From Saccharina japonica (lineage: Eukaryota > Sar > Phaeophyceae > Laminariales > Laminariaceae): 64,000 bases of DNA. Of this stretch, positions 23,041 through 34,944 are shown in pieces (position 1 is the stretch's first letter; each line of letters opens with the position of its first letter). Both the position numbers and the translations under genes were made by a program. The notes beneath the pieces are model-generated. The model was given only the letters and a program-made list of their open reading frames with translations. It had not been told where the DNA came from and ran no database searches. The DNA is taken from assembly GCA_008828725.1 (NCBI GenBank), contig MEHQ01000050.1, positions 62,001 through 126,000 of the forward strand, written 5' to 3'.

Positions 23041-23880
23041 GTCAAAGTTATTCGGTAGGGTACGTACCGAAGTATACCGGGGGTATTTTCTCGATCAATA
23101 CCGGTACCCGACACTTCGGTACGTTCGGTATTTTTCAATACCGGTACCCGACACTTCGGCAATTTCGGTAATTTTCCAATACCGGTACCCGACACTTCGG
23201 TAAGTTCGGTACGCCCACCCAAAAATACCCCAGGTACCGGTATACCTTCGACCGCAATACCGGGGGTAACGGTATTTGTTCGGTACCGGGCTCGATACCC
23301 TATCGCACACTTCGTTAACTTCGGTACGTTTTCAATACCGGTACCCGACACTTCGGTAAGTTCGGTATTGTTTCGGTACCGGTACCCGACACTTCGGTAA
23401 GCTCGGTACTTTTCCAATTACGGTACCCGACACTTCGGTAAATTCGGTATTGTTTCGATACCGGTACCCGACACTTCGGTAAGTTCGGTACTTTTCCAAT
23501 ACCGGTACCCGACACTTCGGTAAGTTCGGTACGTTACCAATACCAGTACCCGACACTTCGGTAAGTTCGGTACGCCTACCCGAATATACCCCGGTTACCG
23601 GTAAAACCCCGATCACAATACCGGCGGTGATCGGTGCGGCCTCGATACCGGGGAATCGGGTATGTATGCAATACGGGCACACGTTATGAACATTATTCAA
23701 GGTACCTGGTATTTACTTGTGGTAGCAGCAGCAGTCCTTTCTAAATTCATGTATGTATCTGGTCCTTGGCTCTGGAGTGACACAACGCACTCATCTCACA
23801 CCCACCATGATTGGCTGCAGACTCAACGCAACAATCGCGGAGAGTATGGACAGAAAGGATAGATGATATTATCACCATGT
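23041..23880 (-). repeat. GGTACCGGTA minisatellite element, copy 2 (most complete)
   Basis: Reverse-strand counterpart of 386-1312 with the same leader (CTTGGCTCTGGAGTGACAC, 23766-23784 on the plus strand), core and terminal sequence (TCGGTAGGGTACGTACCGAA at 23051). The core has about 14 units. Confidence 0.78.
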
Positions 23881-24420
23881 CGCGCCGGTGGGGTTCGAGG
23901 CGCCGCCGAGTCGAGGCGGTGCTGTGACACGCTCTGCGCAGCTTCGTGTAGTGGGAGAAGCCCTCACTGCCCACCTGAGAAAGTTCCCGTATCATGCACC
24001 CTATTTAGGGACTTCAACGCGACATCTCGTATTCATCGCTGCTCTAATTGTATTAAAATGGTGATGTACCAGCAGCAGCTGCAGCAGCATTACGCGAGGT
24101 CGCCGATGATCTAAATTATATGCCGAGCTTCGACGTTGGGAGATTGGGGTATAGAACGGGCTTCAAGCGTACCACTCAGTGGCAGTGCCACGCGTGGACT
24201 GTATCGAATATGAATATACAGCAGCAGCGCATTGCCCAAGTTAGAGGTGCTGCTTCTGCCCCTCTGCTGCTGTGTTATGTTGTTTTTGCTAGGGCTGGTG
24301 CTGCTGCTAACCGTGCTTCCGCTTGCTACGTGGCTGGGATGGCGGCGGCAGCATTGCCATTTTCTCCGTCATTGGCGCCGCTGTCTGGTTGCTGTTGCTA
24401 CAAGTACACATTTGTTTAGG
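23881..24420. other. No recognisable feature
   Basis: GC-rich sequence with CAGCAGC runs. Open frames here have no recognisable domain. Confidence 0.3.
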
Positions 24421-24424
24421 GTAT

Positions 24425-24955
24425 GTTCGGTAGGGTACGTACCGAAGTATACCGGGGGTATTTCCTCGATAAATATCGGAACCTGACACTCGGTAAGTTT
24501 GTTTTTTGTCCAATACCGGTACACGACACTTCGGTAAGTTCGGTATGTTATCATTACCGGTACCCGACACTTCGGTAAATTCCGTATTGTTTTCACACAG
24601 GTACCCGACACTTCGGTAAGTTCGGTATTTTTTCAATACCGGTATCTGACACTCTGGTAAGTTCGGTACTCTCACCTAATCATACCCCGGGTACCGGTAT
24701 ACCCTAGTCCACAATACCGGGGGTACCGGTATTTTCTCCGTAGTGTGTTTAGTACCCTACCGAACACTTCGGTAAGTTCGGTACTTTTTCAATAACGGTA
24801 CCCGACACTTCGGTAAGTTCGGTATTTATCCAATGCCGGTGCCGGACACTTCGGTAAGTTCGGTACTTTTTCAATACCGGTACCCGACACTTCTGTAAGT
24901 TCATTACGCGCGACAAATATACCCCCGGTACCGGTATACTCTACTGAACTTGCCT
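24425..24955 (-). repeat. GGTACCGGTA minisatellite element, copy 3 (leader missing)
   Basis: Starts with the same TCGGTAGGGTACGTACCGAA terminal sequence as copy 2 and keeps about 10 core units, but lacks the leader. Confidence 0.72.
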
Positions 24956-24959
24956 TTGA

Positions 24960-25535
24960 ATGTTTCAGAGTATGGGGCGCGGCCCGACCTGGCCCATCAG
25001 ATTTTCAGAGGGCTGGCCGCGGCCCGGCCCAGCCCATAACATTTGCAAACATACACGGCCCGGCCCGGCCCGGCCCATCACATGACAGCGAGGCCCATGC
25101 GACACGGGCTCTCTATTTTTTTAATTTTTTAATTTTTCCATCCCATTTATTATCTTCGCACTTCTGTCTTTCTCCCTCCCTAGTCGTAACTCAGATCTGG
25201 GGTCACAAAGCAGGCTCCTCTCCCTCCGCCCCCACTACGGTTCTTCCCTTGATTTTTATCGCGCAGAGGGTTCAGCTTTCCCAACGCTTGTCGATTTTCA
25301 TCGAATTTTGCCAACTCACGCTCTCGCGCTTTCCAATAGTCAATATTTTTTTTGCGAGAAAAAGTCCCTACGAGCATGCACTCGGGGGGGCTCGAAATCG
25401 CGACCTTGACGCTAACAAGCTTCGTGGTTACCGGCTAGCCCACCGGGGCGACCGCGTACAAGGACCGGCCTGACAAATTTCCTGGACCGGACCGTGAATT
25501 TGACGGGCCGCCCCATGGCCCGGCCCATGTCTTGT
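24960..25535 (-). repeat. GGCCCGGCCC element split by a SINE
   Basis: GC-rich units at 24970-25110 resume at 25490-25535 (GGGCCGCCCCATGGCCCGGC) on the far side of the SINE at 25120-25465. Confidence 0.6.
25120..25465 (-). mobile_element. tRNA-headed SINE, full-length copy A
   Basis: Read on the minus strand it starts GGTCGCCCCGGTGGGCTAGC (A-box-like TGGGCTAGCCGG), then a B-box-like TTCGAGCCCC about 40 nt on. The family body follows (GAACCGTAGTGGGGG, CAGATCTGAGTTACGAC, AAGATAATAAATGGGATG) with an A/T-rich tail. It sits inside a GC-rich minisatellite element. Confidence 0.75.
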
Positions 25536-25754
25536 CCCGTACTAAACGTTGCATAAGTGTACACTGACGTGATTTTGTTACAATTAATTGTCGATTTTTC
25601 GTTGTAATTTCGTATTTGCCAGTCTGGATTTGGAGGGACAGCTGTTTGCGGCCCACGAGACACGCCTGACCAGCACCCACTACTCACACAATTCTGCTCC
25701 ATCAACGATTTTGTCCAATGGCTTCCGTCCCGACTGTGGACCCCTACCTCCTCG

Positions 25755-26605
25755 TGCTGCGGCAAAATCCCCGCAGCACCAGCAACAGCAGTAGCACTTG
25801 CTGCTTCAACACCCGGTACTACGGCTGCCATACAATATGCTGCTGCAACACCCGGTACTGCTGCTGTAGTACGTGCTGCTGCAACACCCGATACTACTGC
25901 TGCAATATGCGCTGCGGCGGGACGAAACAGGGCAAGAGCGTCATGCTGCCTGCATCGCGGAAACAGCGGTAAGTGTCGTCCGTACACCCACTACGGTACC
26001 AAGGTTTTCATCCGACATTTGCCAAAGCATAATATAGTACCCGAGGCGATTTGCCAGAGATGCATCGTTCGGACGTATCTGTTTTTGGCGGACAGCAACC
26101 CAGGTACACCCAAAGAGTCGTAGCTGTAGCATTACACCAACATATCATAGGCCGCGGCCCGGGCGGGCCCGTCAAAACACGTGGGCCACGTCATGGGCAC
26201 AGTGGAGGTCCCAGTAGCAGTATCGGTAGCACACCATATATCATGGTCCGCGGGCCGGGCCGGCCCATCAAATTTCGAAAGGATGGGCTGCGGCCCGGCC
26301 CGGCCCATCAAATTCCCAAAGGATGGACCGCGACCCGGCCCGGCACATCAAATTGTCAAGGGATGGGCCACGGTTCGGCCCGGCCCGGCCCATCAAATTC
26401 CCAAAGGATGGACCGCGACCCGGCCCGGCACATCAAATTGTCAAGGGATGGGCCACGGTTCGGCCCGGCCCGGCCCATCACTTTTTTTTAACTCTCGGCC
26501 TGGCCCGGCCCGGCCCTTTACTTTTTCAAAAGTCTCGGCCCCACCCGGCCCGGCCGAGCCCGGCCCGGACCAACGGCCCATGACAAGCCCTTAAATAATC
26601 AAATA
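25755..26605 (+). repeat. GGCCCGGCCC minisatellite element, long copy
   Basis: The leader (25920-26150: ATGCATCGTTCGGACGTA, GCGGACAGCAACCCAGGTAC) and tandem units of about 38 bp (GGCCCGGCCCATCAAATT plus a spacer such as CCCAAAGGATGG) match 61005-61785 inverted. The end GGCCCATGACAAGCCCTTA is the shared terminus. Open frames RPGPAHQIPKGW are repeat translations. Confidence 0.75.
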
Positions 26606-26689
26606 ATCAGGGTTGTGTTCTGTATGTTACCTACAAAACAATACACGGGGTATATACTGGTTTATTACCCATGCAACGAACTTCTTGCT

Positions 26690-28092
26690 CGTTTACGTTG
26701 TTTCATTTCATTTCATTTATTTTAATATTTTCTGTTACATTCCCTGCGGGAGAAGCACGACACTTTATTTCTTTGTCTTATGTTATCGTTATTAGAGCTA
26801 TTTGAAACTCAAAATAGGAGCTTATATATGGTTCTTCCCGAAAAAAGGTCATATCGAGTTCCAAACGTCGCCAAAATAGGCGCTTATTTTTGACATAACG
26901 ACAAGCGTGATATTTGGCTCTTCTCAAAATATGTACTTGGTCACTTTTTTGAGCAAGTACATAAGTTTTACTTGGTGGGAAGTTTCTCAGCAATTTATCC
27001 TACAATCGAAGCACCACAGCAGGGCACAGAGCATCGCAGGACTAAAAGCAAAGCAGCACAGGGCAGCAGCACAACTACCCTCGACTTCCTACGCCCGAGC
27101 AAACTGCCCATAGTACGAGCATGGACCCGCTACCAGGAGGCTACCAAAACAGCAGGCGTGCTGCCACCGGCGGGGGTCATCCCGCATAGCCGAGGTCGCC
27201 CCAGTTCATCGGTCTACGTCCGAGCGTCAACAGCTACGGTTCTCCTCCCCGCCTTCCCGGATTCAACACCGGGGCCGGTGTGCGCCAGCCTCTGGGCTTG
27301 CGCACAGACATGCCGTGCACCAACGCCCAGGTTACGGGTGGTAAGCGTGCGCATGGTGTGTTGGGTCCGGACGGCCCCTGCGCCCCAAGAGCTGCCACCT
27401 CGTTCCGTGATGGGCCCGGCCCAGCAGGCCCTCAAGCTTTGCCTTCACTTGCTTTGACTATATGCCAGCACCTGCACGTGCTCAAGCCTGGTCTGCACTC
27501 TCCGAGCACACAACACAAAAAAGTCCCTCATCACGAACGCGTGCTGCTGAAAGTGGAAAACCCAAAAGAAGAATAAATCCTGGAAAATTCTGTCAGTTTC
27601 CTTCGTAAAAGATCCACCGTTTCAAAAAAAAATGACATATGCTGAGTTTTAGACGTTCCGGGAAATGTGGCTCTATAGTGCCAAATATTCAATGGCCTGA
27701 CTCTTCCCTTTGGAAAGACATAAGGCATAAGCTCGAGTTTCAAATAGGTCTACGAGTATTGTTATTTTGTTTTTTTGTCGATGTGTTTCATTCTATTTAT
27801 GTGTGTTCTATATTTTTCTCTTTTCCCTTTTTGCTTTTGTTTTTTTTTGTCTCTCTTCACGCAGCTGGATTACAGCAGGGAAGGTCGTGCCTGTCGTACA
27901 TGGCATTGATGTGTCTGCTCTGCATACTTCATTGCAGCGTAGTTTCGCTGTGTCGTAGTGGTGTGACCACATAACTGGTACCAGGTACGTCGTATCTCTC
28001 TAGGATGAAGATTCGGCACAAACACTGCTGGGTGTGGGGGATGTCGACGGGTTAAACGGACGGTTTAATGTGAAGAACAGACACATAATATT
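26690..28092 (+). mobile_element. LINE 3' end, interrupted by a TIR element
   Basis: The LINE UTR (CCCTGCGGGAGAAGCACGAC at 26741) stops at 26798 and resumes at 27750, ending in CTGGGTGTG..GATGTCGACGG and TTTAATGTGAAGAACAGACACA at 28092. The intervening sequence is a separate TIR element. Confidence 0.7.
26799..27749. mobile_element. TIR element nested in a LINE, with GC-rich core
   Basis: Termini CTATTTGAAACTC (26799) and GAGTTTCAAATAG (ending 27749) are perfect 13-bp inverted repeats, with further imperfect subterminal match (GAGCTTAT and ATAAGCTC). The core at about 27000-27560 is much more GC-rich than the arms and is open over long distances in two frames (161 and 98 codons), with no transposase motif. 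No clean target duplication was found. Confidence 0.6.
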
Positions 28093-29896
28093 ATGTATTA
28101 TATACATATCACACCTCGGATAACGCAACACTTATCGTTTTATGTTAATGTTACGCGCCAGCGGAAAAAATCGCAACATTACGTTACTACGTTATCTAAA
28201 TTCCGGACTTTGTGATAACATAGTGTTAGTGCGTTACGAAATTGGCGGGCGATCGCGTAACATTATGTTGGAGTGTTGCCTTGATCCCGTGATTACCGCA
28301 GTATAAGTGAAACGATGTTAAGGTAGGCAGCCCATAGCGAGTAACACTACGTTAGTGTGTTACCGAAATTTCTAGTTGCCATCGTAACACACGTTATAGG
28401 GATAACGTACATGGTCAATGCAGAGTTTTACAACATGTTACAGTGTTATCGATATCAGCCCGCAGCGAGTAACCGTATTATGTTAGTGTGTAAGCGGAAT
28501 TCTAACTTGCTGCCGTATCACACTTTAGACGGATAACGTACATACACGGTCCAATAAACGTTTACTTAACACTATTAGCGGAATTACCAATATTACGTTA
28601 ACATTGTGTTACCGTGTTAGCGATACCAGCCCGTAGCGAGCAACATTATATTAGCATGTCACCTTATTCTTACTTGCTACCCTGGCACACTTCTAACTGA
28701 TAGCGTACATGGACATTTAAATGCTAACATAACACTACAGTACGCGACACCAGTTAATGATCTTTTCACTCTCACCAGGCTGGAATTATTATGTAAGGCA
28801 GGGTGTGTCCTACACTACACTATTTTCAGTACAAAAGAGGTCATGTTCTTATTTTCGTCTAAAAATCCAGCCGTGAATTATTAACTGCCGAATTATTAAG
28901 TTGCTGTCGCGTACTGTATGCTAGTATTATATGTTAGTGTGTTAGCGGAATTCCTCGTGGGTATCCTAACACACGTTAGAGGGTTAACGTAAGTATGTAT
29001 AGCCAATAAAACGTTGACATTATTATATGTTACCGTAGCAGCGGCAGCAGCAATCCGTGTCGAGCGACGCATTGCCAGGCCCACCCTCCTACTGATGAGG
29101 GGACGAAGAAGCTCTGCTGCTGTAAATATCCTACAGCAATAGGAGTAGTGGCACCTATGTTACGCAAATATCTATTGTTGTGGACAGGTACGAATCACAG
29201 GTGCAGAGTTTTCGTCTTCAAATTATGCCGAATATCAATACCGCTTTGGGGAACCAGGAGACACACAATAAATTAAATACTCGTACAGAGGGTTCAAGGG
29301 TTAGACCGACAAGCCAAGCGTAAAGCGGCCTATACTGATGCTGCTGATGCTGCTGTTTTGCTGCGGCTGTATTCTGACGATATGTATTTCTTGAAATTAA
29401 AATATATCACTCTAACGGCACGTATACGTCGATGTTCATTCGCGTTGGTTCAGCACAATCAGTATTCCCCCAGCGTGATGCATTGCAGATTTGACTACTG
29501 CAGGTACCGAGGTCGCGCTTCATATCCACTACGAGTAAATTACTGCAGTATTAATAGTAACTACTGACTCTGTTCCTGGGATGTCAGCAAGATTGGATAA
29601 CACGGCTACATTATGTTACTCCGCGACGCCGCTTTACCCCTTAACACAGGTAACACATGTTAGAGCGTGGGAAGATCCAAAGGGTAACGTAGTAACATTA
29701 CGTTGGATTGACTCCGGTCCCCACGGTAACTCAGTACATAATGTTACGCCCGGATTGATTATTATGGTAACACAGTAACATAATGTTAAACTCATATCGT
29801 TACTGTCAGTAATACCGCAACGTAATGTTAGGCAGACCTCAGCATTTAGGCTAACATCCTAACGTAGTGTTACGTATCAGCCGGCTAAGGCTGAAC
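28093..29896. repeat. TAAC-rich degenerate repeat, left block
   Basis: Recurrent GTAACACTA, GTTAGTGTGTTA and AACGTACAT strings occur on both strands. Some longer units are visible (AGCCCGCAGCGAGTAAC at about 28330, 28457 and 28630). It shows no coding capacity. The SINE, LINE and TIR families are not recognisable in it. Confidence 0.55.
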
Positions 29897-29898
29897 AT

Positions 29899-30320
29899 GT
29901 TTCCTATGCGGTTCGATTTTGAGCTTCAGATTTGTATTTTTCGATCTCAAAAACGAAAGCACCGTCCTATGCAGTCCGATATGCAAAATCTGACCGGAAT
30001 TTTTTCGATTTGAGAATCCGATGACCCAAGTCGTCGGATTTTGGCCCAAAATCCGACGACTTGGGTCATCAGATTTTCAAATCGAAAAATGGCATGGTCT
30101 CTAAATTCAAGATGTTATCCACGCAGCAAGCAAGCAGCAGCAGCAGCACGATCGATGAGTTGGATGGTGACACAGCGACGTTGCTTCGCGCCCGACCAGC
30201 AGCCGACGATCGGTGGGCCTCTCCGTCGCCAAATTACAGTCGGCTGGCGCGGGCTCGGACCTAGAGACGAAGGGAAGCGCACTCGGCACGCGCCTCTCCG
30301 TACGCGTACTCGTAGACTTC

Positions 30321-30374
<54 letters not shown>

Positions 30375-30739
30375 GCAGCAGCAGTACAGCAGTAGTACAC
30401 AGCAGTCAACGCTCGGATGCTTCGTTGTGTCAAAATACAAAATACCAAGACAGGTCGACTCGAGCGCACTCGGCGCGTCGCCGCCAGACCAGAGGCAGCC
30501 AGCGTGGCTTCGAACGCTTGGGTTCTATGCCCAGTACAGCGCACTCGGCGCGTCTCTTCGCGGCGCCAGACCACAACAACAACAGCAGTTGGTCTTGCCG
30601 TTTGCTCAAATATCTGCACGTATGATACAACAAATCCGTGTTTTCTCGCATAAGAAGACTGTTTCGATTTTCGAACCAGGTCGCTGAAAAATCGATCAGA
30701 CCATAATCTGAAGCTCAAAAATCGAACCGCATAGGAAAC
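29899..30739. mobile_element. TIR element with long internal hairpin and CAG repeat
   Basis: Inverted ends GTTTCCTATGCGGTTCGATT (29899) and the complement ending at 30739 extend about 33 bp. Just inside the left end is an 80-bp near-perfect hairpin (30006-30087) around CCGACGACTTGGGTCATC. The interior is GC-rich with a CAG run. It is inserted in TAAC-rich repeat DNA on both sides. No transposase. Confidence 0.68.
30318..30385 (+). repeat. CAG trinucleotide repeat
   Basis: About 17 CAG units with one CCG interruption, then an irregular tail. Confidence 0.85.
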
Positions 30740-31290
30740 GAAGACTGTAACGTATCTAACGTATGTTAAATGCTACGTTATCCGACCTTACGGCAATCAG
30801 ACTGGGGGTCAGAATAACGTAGTGTTAGTAGTGCTGGACACGATGTTAGTGTTATGTTAGTGTGTTATTTGTAACACAATGTTTACACTCATTCGAAGGG
30901 TAACACAATGTTAGTGTGTTAAGTCTAACTCTCCGTGGACAGTAACATTATGCTATCGTGTTAGTAAATCTGCAGATATCGATGTGGGAATGTTAGAGTG
31001 ATAACGTACGTGTTGGGTCAGAGACTAACACTATGTTAAAGTGTAAGTTGAAGGACGGATCACGGTGTAACATAACGTTAAGGCGTGTGCACGTTCGTGG
31101 GTTTCCAGTTAACACTGCGTTACCGCGTTACCGTGATTGCCCCTCCAGTGTTAATTAACACTGTGTTACCGCGTTACCGTGATTGCCCCTCCATGTTAGT
31201 ACGTTGCCAAGTCCCTGTGTTAGGCCCCATAACGTAGATAAGTGTTATCCGAGTGTTACGTTTTCCGAGGTTTAATTACATTATATACGA
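30740..31290. repeat. TAAC-rich degenerate repeat, right block
   Basis: Same motif vocabulary as 28093-29896. It includes a direct duplication of about 45 bp (AACACTGTGTTACCGCGTTA region at 31110-31190). Confidence 0.55.
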
Positions 31291-32180
31291 GCTGGGCCAG
31301 CCGTAAAACGGATAAATCTTCATTGAGTCGTATCTCGTGACTACTCGTGAACCCCTGGGAATTAGGCTACAAAACTCGACAGCACTAAGCCTGACACCCC
31401 ATTGCTGATGGAAAAAAAACGCATGTATGAAAATTTCTATACTTTTCAATTTCTCGACTTGATCTCGTTGAGATATCTGCGAAAACTAAAAAACGCCGAC
31501 ACTTTGAAACAAAATTCGTACAAGAATCGTCGTTTTCGATGAAAACGAAACTTGGTGGACACAGTGCTGAAGACACAAGGAGAAGGGCGATGAAAGTCTC
31601 GTGGCCCAATTCGCCACTCGTCAAGAGATATTATCAAAACCGATTCCACACACTAAGTCAAGTCATTACGAAAAAAGTGGCATTTCTGCGATGCCCCGTT
31701 CAATTTTGGGAATTTCGCACTGAGATCTTAACCCCGGATTTGAATCGCACCTTCAAAGGACATCGCCTTCGGCCCTATTATTATTATATTATATTATTAT
31801 TTATTTACTTTTACTTCTTTTGGTCGCTGTATTTTTGGGGTTTTGGATCGGTCATATCTCTTGGAAAAAAATAAAATAATGCATAGGGCGGATAGTCAAC
31901 CTGTCGACGAGTGCATGAACTACACTGTGTCAAACATTCAACTCCAAATTCGAAACATTGACGGGGGCATGGCCAATCCGACGTTCAAACCATGTTATGG
32001 CTGGCCCAGCTCGTAAGTACAACTACGACAACATTATTTAGTTTTTTTCTGATACTTGTTTTGCCACCCACATATAATTGTAACACTGCTGTCTTGTGTA
32101 ACAGGTGCGTATGACAAATCTAAATTCGTATCTTCGTACGTATTAGTACCAGTATTTAAAAGTGATACGTGTAAACATTA
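31291..32180. other. No recognisable feature
   Basis: AT-rich, with no open frame of note and no family match. Confidence 0.35.
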
Positions 32181-32186
32181 AATAGA

Positions 32187-33082
32187 GGGCAATGACCAAA
32201 AACGGGTATACCCGGGCGGTTTTCACTCAAAAACGGGTACAATCTGGAATCAAGTAATAAACACGCCCTGCGAGCCATGCGATTGGCCAAAAACAAGGGC
32301 TATAACCAAAAACGGGTACACCCGCTCCGGTTGGAGTCAAAAACGGGTATATAATGGAATCGAGTCAAAACAACACATCCCACGAGCCATGACGGGATAG
32401 ATTGGCCAAAACCACATTGTGTTCGTTTCTGAGGGGTAGTAACAACCAGGCACACTTGTCGGCGCCCAACTATACACTTAAACGCGTCCACATTATGTTT
32501 GGAGGGCTCAGGTCCGGGTGGGATCGGAAGCAGGGCAGGGGGTCAGGGGTATTTAGAGGCCGAGGCTTCTGGCGGCAAGCATGTATTTGTGTTTTACTTG
32601 GTCTCAGCGTCTAGCTGAAATGCACCCTATACTACAGCAAAGCAGTCGTATGACAGTAAAGACACATATGTACCAGGTATGTTGATCTGGGTATACATAC
32701 GACAGCATATCATACACACAGGTGGATGGTCGCATCACTCTGAAGAAGTACGTGCCCAGATGCGTAAAATGATTGAATATAGTCCAAGTGAATTGTGAAA
32801 AGGCTTGGAAGAAAATGAAACAACGAAAGAGCGGGAGCAGACGCAGTGGAGAGCGAGGCACACTGTAGGCAAGTGGTTAAAGCAAAATAAATAACCAAAA
32901 ACGGTTGAAAGCCAAGCATAATAGACTTTTACAGTTGTACCCGGGACATTCTCTCTCAAAAATGGGTACAATTTTGTTTTGGCCAATCGCGTGTCTCGTT
33001 GGGTGTGTTTTTAACTTGGTTCCAGGGTGTACCCGTTTTTCAGTGAGAACCGAGCGGGTATACCCATTTTTGATTATCGCCC
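32187..33082. mobile_element. AACGGGTA TIR element with eroded 9-bp duplication (MULE-like)
   Basis: The left end is GGGCAATGACCAAAAACGGG and the right end is its diverged complement ending at 33082. Arms of about 110 bp or more share ACGGGTATACCCG and CGATTGGCC. The flanking 9-mers TTAAATAGA and ATAAATAAA match at 7 of 9. A second subterminal start sits at 32302. Non-coding. The interior matches 4810-5560. Confidence 0.7.
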
Positions 33083-33089
33083 ATAAATA

Positions 33090-34890
33090 AATATTACATG
33101 AATGCATTTTTCCTCATGTAAGTAATATACTCGTAGGTATGGTGGTTGTGTGTCGTGTGCATTAATACTGACCTCGTACTATTGATATTTAATAGTATCA
33201 GGTAGGTGCTTGTAGAAGTCGTACGTACACATCACGTTATACGTGTCGTACGCGGAAGTACCGCCTGAATCACGTAGCGCCTTCCGTAAAAAAATAAGAA
33301 GTACTTGGGTATTAAGAAAAAACAAAACGTTTGTTTTTTTTTACAGCAGCAATACTGCCTGTTTCTTGTATTACAGCATAGATAGGACACCTGATAAGAA
33401 ACAGGCCAAAAAGAAAGCCAGGCTGAGATTCAGAGGAAAATAGGAAATGATGCAGTCGCTATCGTGGAATTAGTGTAGAAATCATCCTCTCTCGAATACG
33501 AAAGCCATCCTGGACCAGATTGCTTGTTTCTTATTAGGTGTCCTGCACTGTATATGTATTATACAGTCTCCCCGTATGGAGATTTATATTCTCAAATGAC
33601 ACCAACACACTCCCTTCTTCCCCTCGCTGCCTCGGCAAGGTTTTTGCTTTGGCATGGCCCATAGCGAGGGGGGAGGTCTTTCCAGCGAGCAAGGCTTGAC
33701 TCACCCTCAAGCGGACCGATACCTTCTTGCTGCTGCCCACCCACCGCGAAGCGTGCGCAGCGGCGGAGCTGGGTCGGCACTGGTGCGTCAGGCGCAAAAG
33801 TTCAGATGCACGGGGCTTTTTGGCCGTCGGTGTAGACAGCAATGTCCATCTCACTTTTGTGCGCGGAGGCAGACGCCATCAGAAAGGTGGACTGACACTA
33901 CGTACACGGCCCTAGGTGTGTTTGCTAGAGGGAGATGTACTGTCTCAGTAACCTGGCTTCGCCATCAAAGGAGGAGGGGGCGTGTGGCGACGAGCTGAAG
34001 ACTGGGCTGGTTGACCCCTTCAGCGCGAGAATTTTTCTTTTCCAGACCAAGCACCCTGAGTGCAACGAGGGAGAAAAAGCGAGGAACCGACTGGAAAGGA
34101 CAGCAACGAGAGCGTGTACGGACGGAGCGCGTCGAGTGTGGTCGTGATAGGACTGGCCAGAGCGGCACCGGAGCGGCGCGCCGGACCAGCAGCACAGCAG
34201 CGCGTCGGAGCAGCGACCCGGAGCACGGACGACATCGACCCGTGGCGCACGGACAAACGTTATTTTTGTTGACAACTATTTCGTTTTTTCCCCTGAATGT
34301 TCTTGTTGGGTCCGTGTGGATGACGTCACTGGTTTTGTAGAGAGACGCGGCAGATATGGCGCGGATACCCCGGGTGCCTTAATTGTGTGCCTGCATCGTT
34401 AAGACCCCTTCAATGTGGAGCGATTCCTAATCAATGTCGATGTTTATAATGCTGTGCCTAACACAGACCGTTCAGGATAGATTCGGGTAACTGTCAATTG
34501 ACGTGAAGGCTTTGGTTGGCTGTTATTTTTCACTGTGTGCCCGCGGACTGTCATTCTGGCAGCATTTCAGACAGCAGCTGCGTGCTCCATCTTGTTCCCA
34601 CGCCTACCGTTTGTTTTTGTACAGACAGCACTTCAGACAGTAGTCACGCTGTAGGCAAATTCAGTGGTAGTGGGAGGGGGGGGCTGCTGTAGTCGAATGG
34701 AGATTGCGGGCGTGTAGTTCAGTTTTGAACACGCATAACATGCTGTAGGGATTTTAGGTGTACCTCTTCGGGCTTGTGTATTATCATTTCCCTACTAGGT
34801 GTGCGTGTTCTTTAGGATGCTCTGATGGCTCTACGAGAACTTTTGTGACCACGGGCTGTGATCTTGCTAGATTAGACTACAGGGATTAGC
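33090..34890. other. Unassigned, with a GC-rich patch at 33600-34260
   Basis: 33560-33600 resembles a short piece of SINE (CCGTATGGAGAT..TCAAATGACACC). The GC-rich patch is open in several frames on both strands but has no domain I recognise. It could hold an untranslated or non-coding exon, or an unrecognised gene fragment. Confidence 0.3.
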
Positions 34891-34894
34891 AACT

Positions 34895-34942
34895 GAAACG
34901 TGTTTAATGTGAAGACAACAACAACAACAACAACAACAACAA
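34895..34942 (+). repeat. LINE 3' terminus with CAA-type tail
   Basis: GTGTTTAATGTGAAGA followed by about nine CAA units. This is the subfamily with an ACA/CAA tail. Confidence 0.55.
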
Positions 34943-34944
34943 GA

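Noticed and set aside
26051..26594. Pro/Gly/His-rich frames (RPGPAHQIPKGW) suggesting a structural protein
   Set aside because: Translation of the GGCCCGGCCC minisatellite, equally open in several frames and on the inverted copy at 61 kb.
30041..30718. Ser- or Ala-rich proteins on both strands (194 and 203 codons)
   Set aside because: Driven by the CAG repeat and GC-rich filler of a TIR element; open on both strands at once.
33534..34340. Overlapping frames of about 60-116 codons in a GC-rich patch as a gene
   Set aside because: Frames are open on both strands without a recognisable domain or joined splice sites; recorded only as unassigned sequence.
34904..34942. Independent CAA microsatellite
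   Set aside because: It directly follows the conserved LINE 3' terminus and is better explained as its tail.
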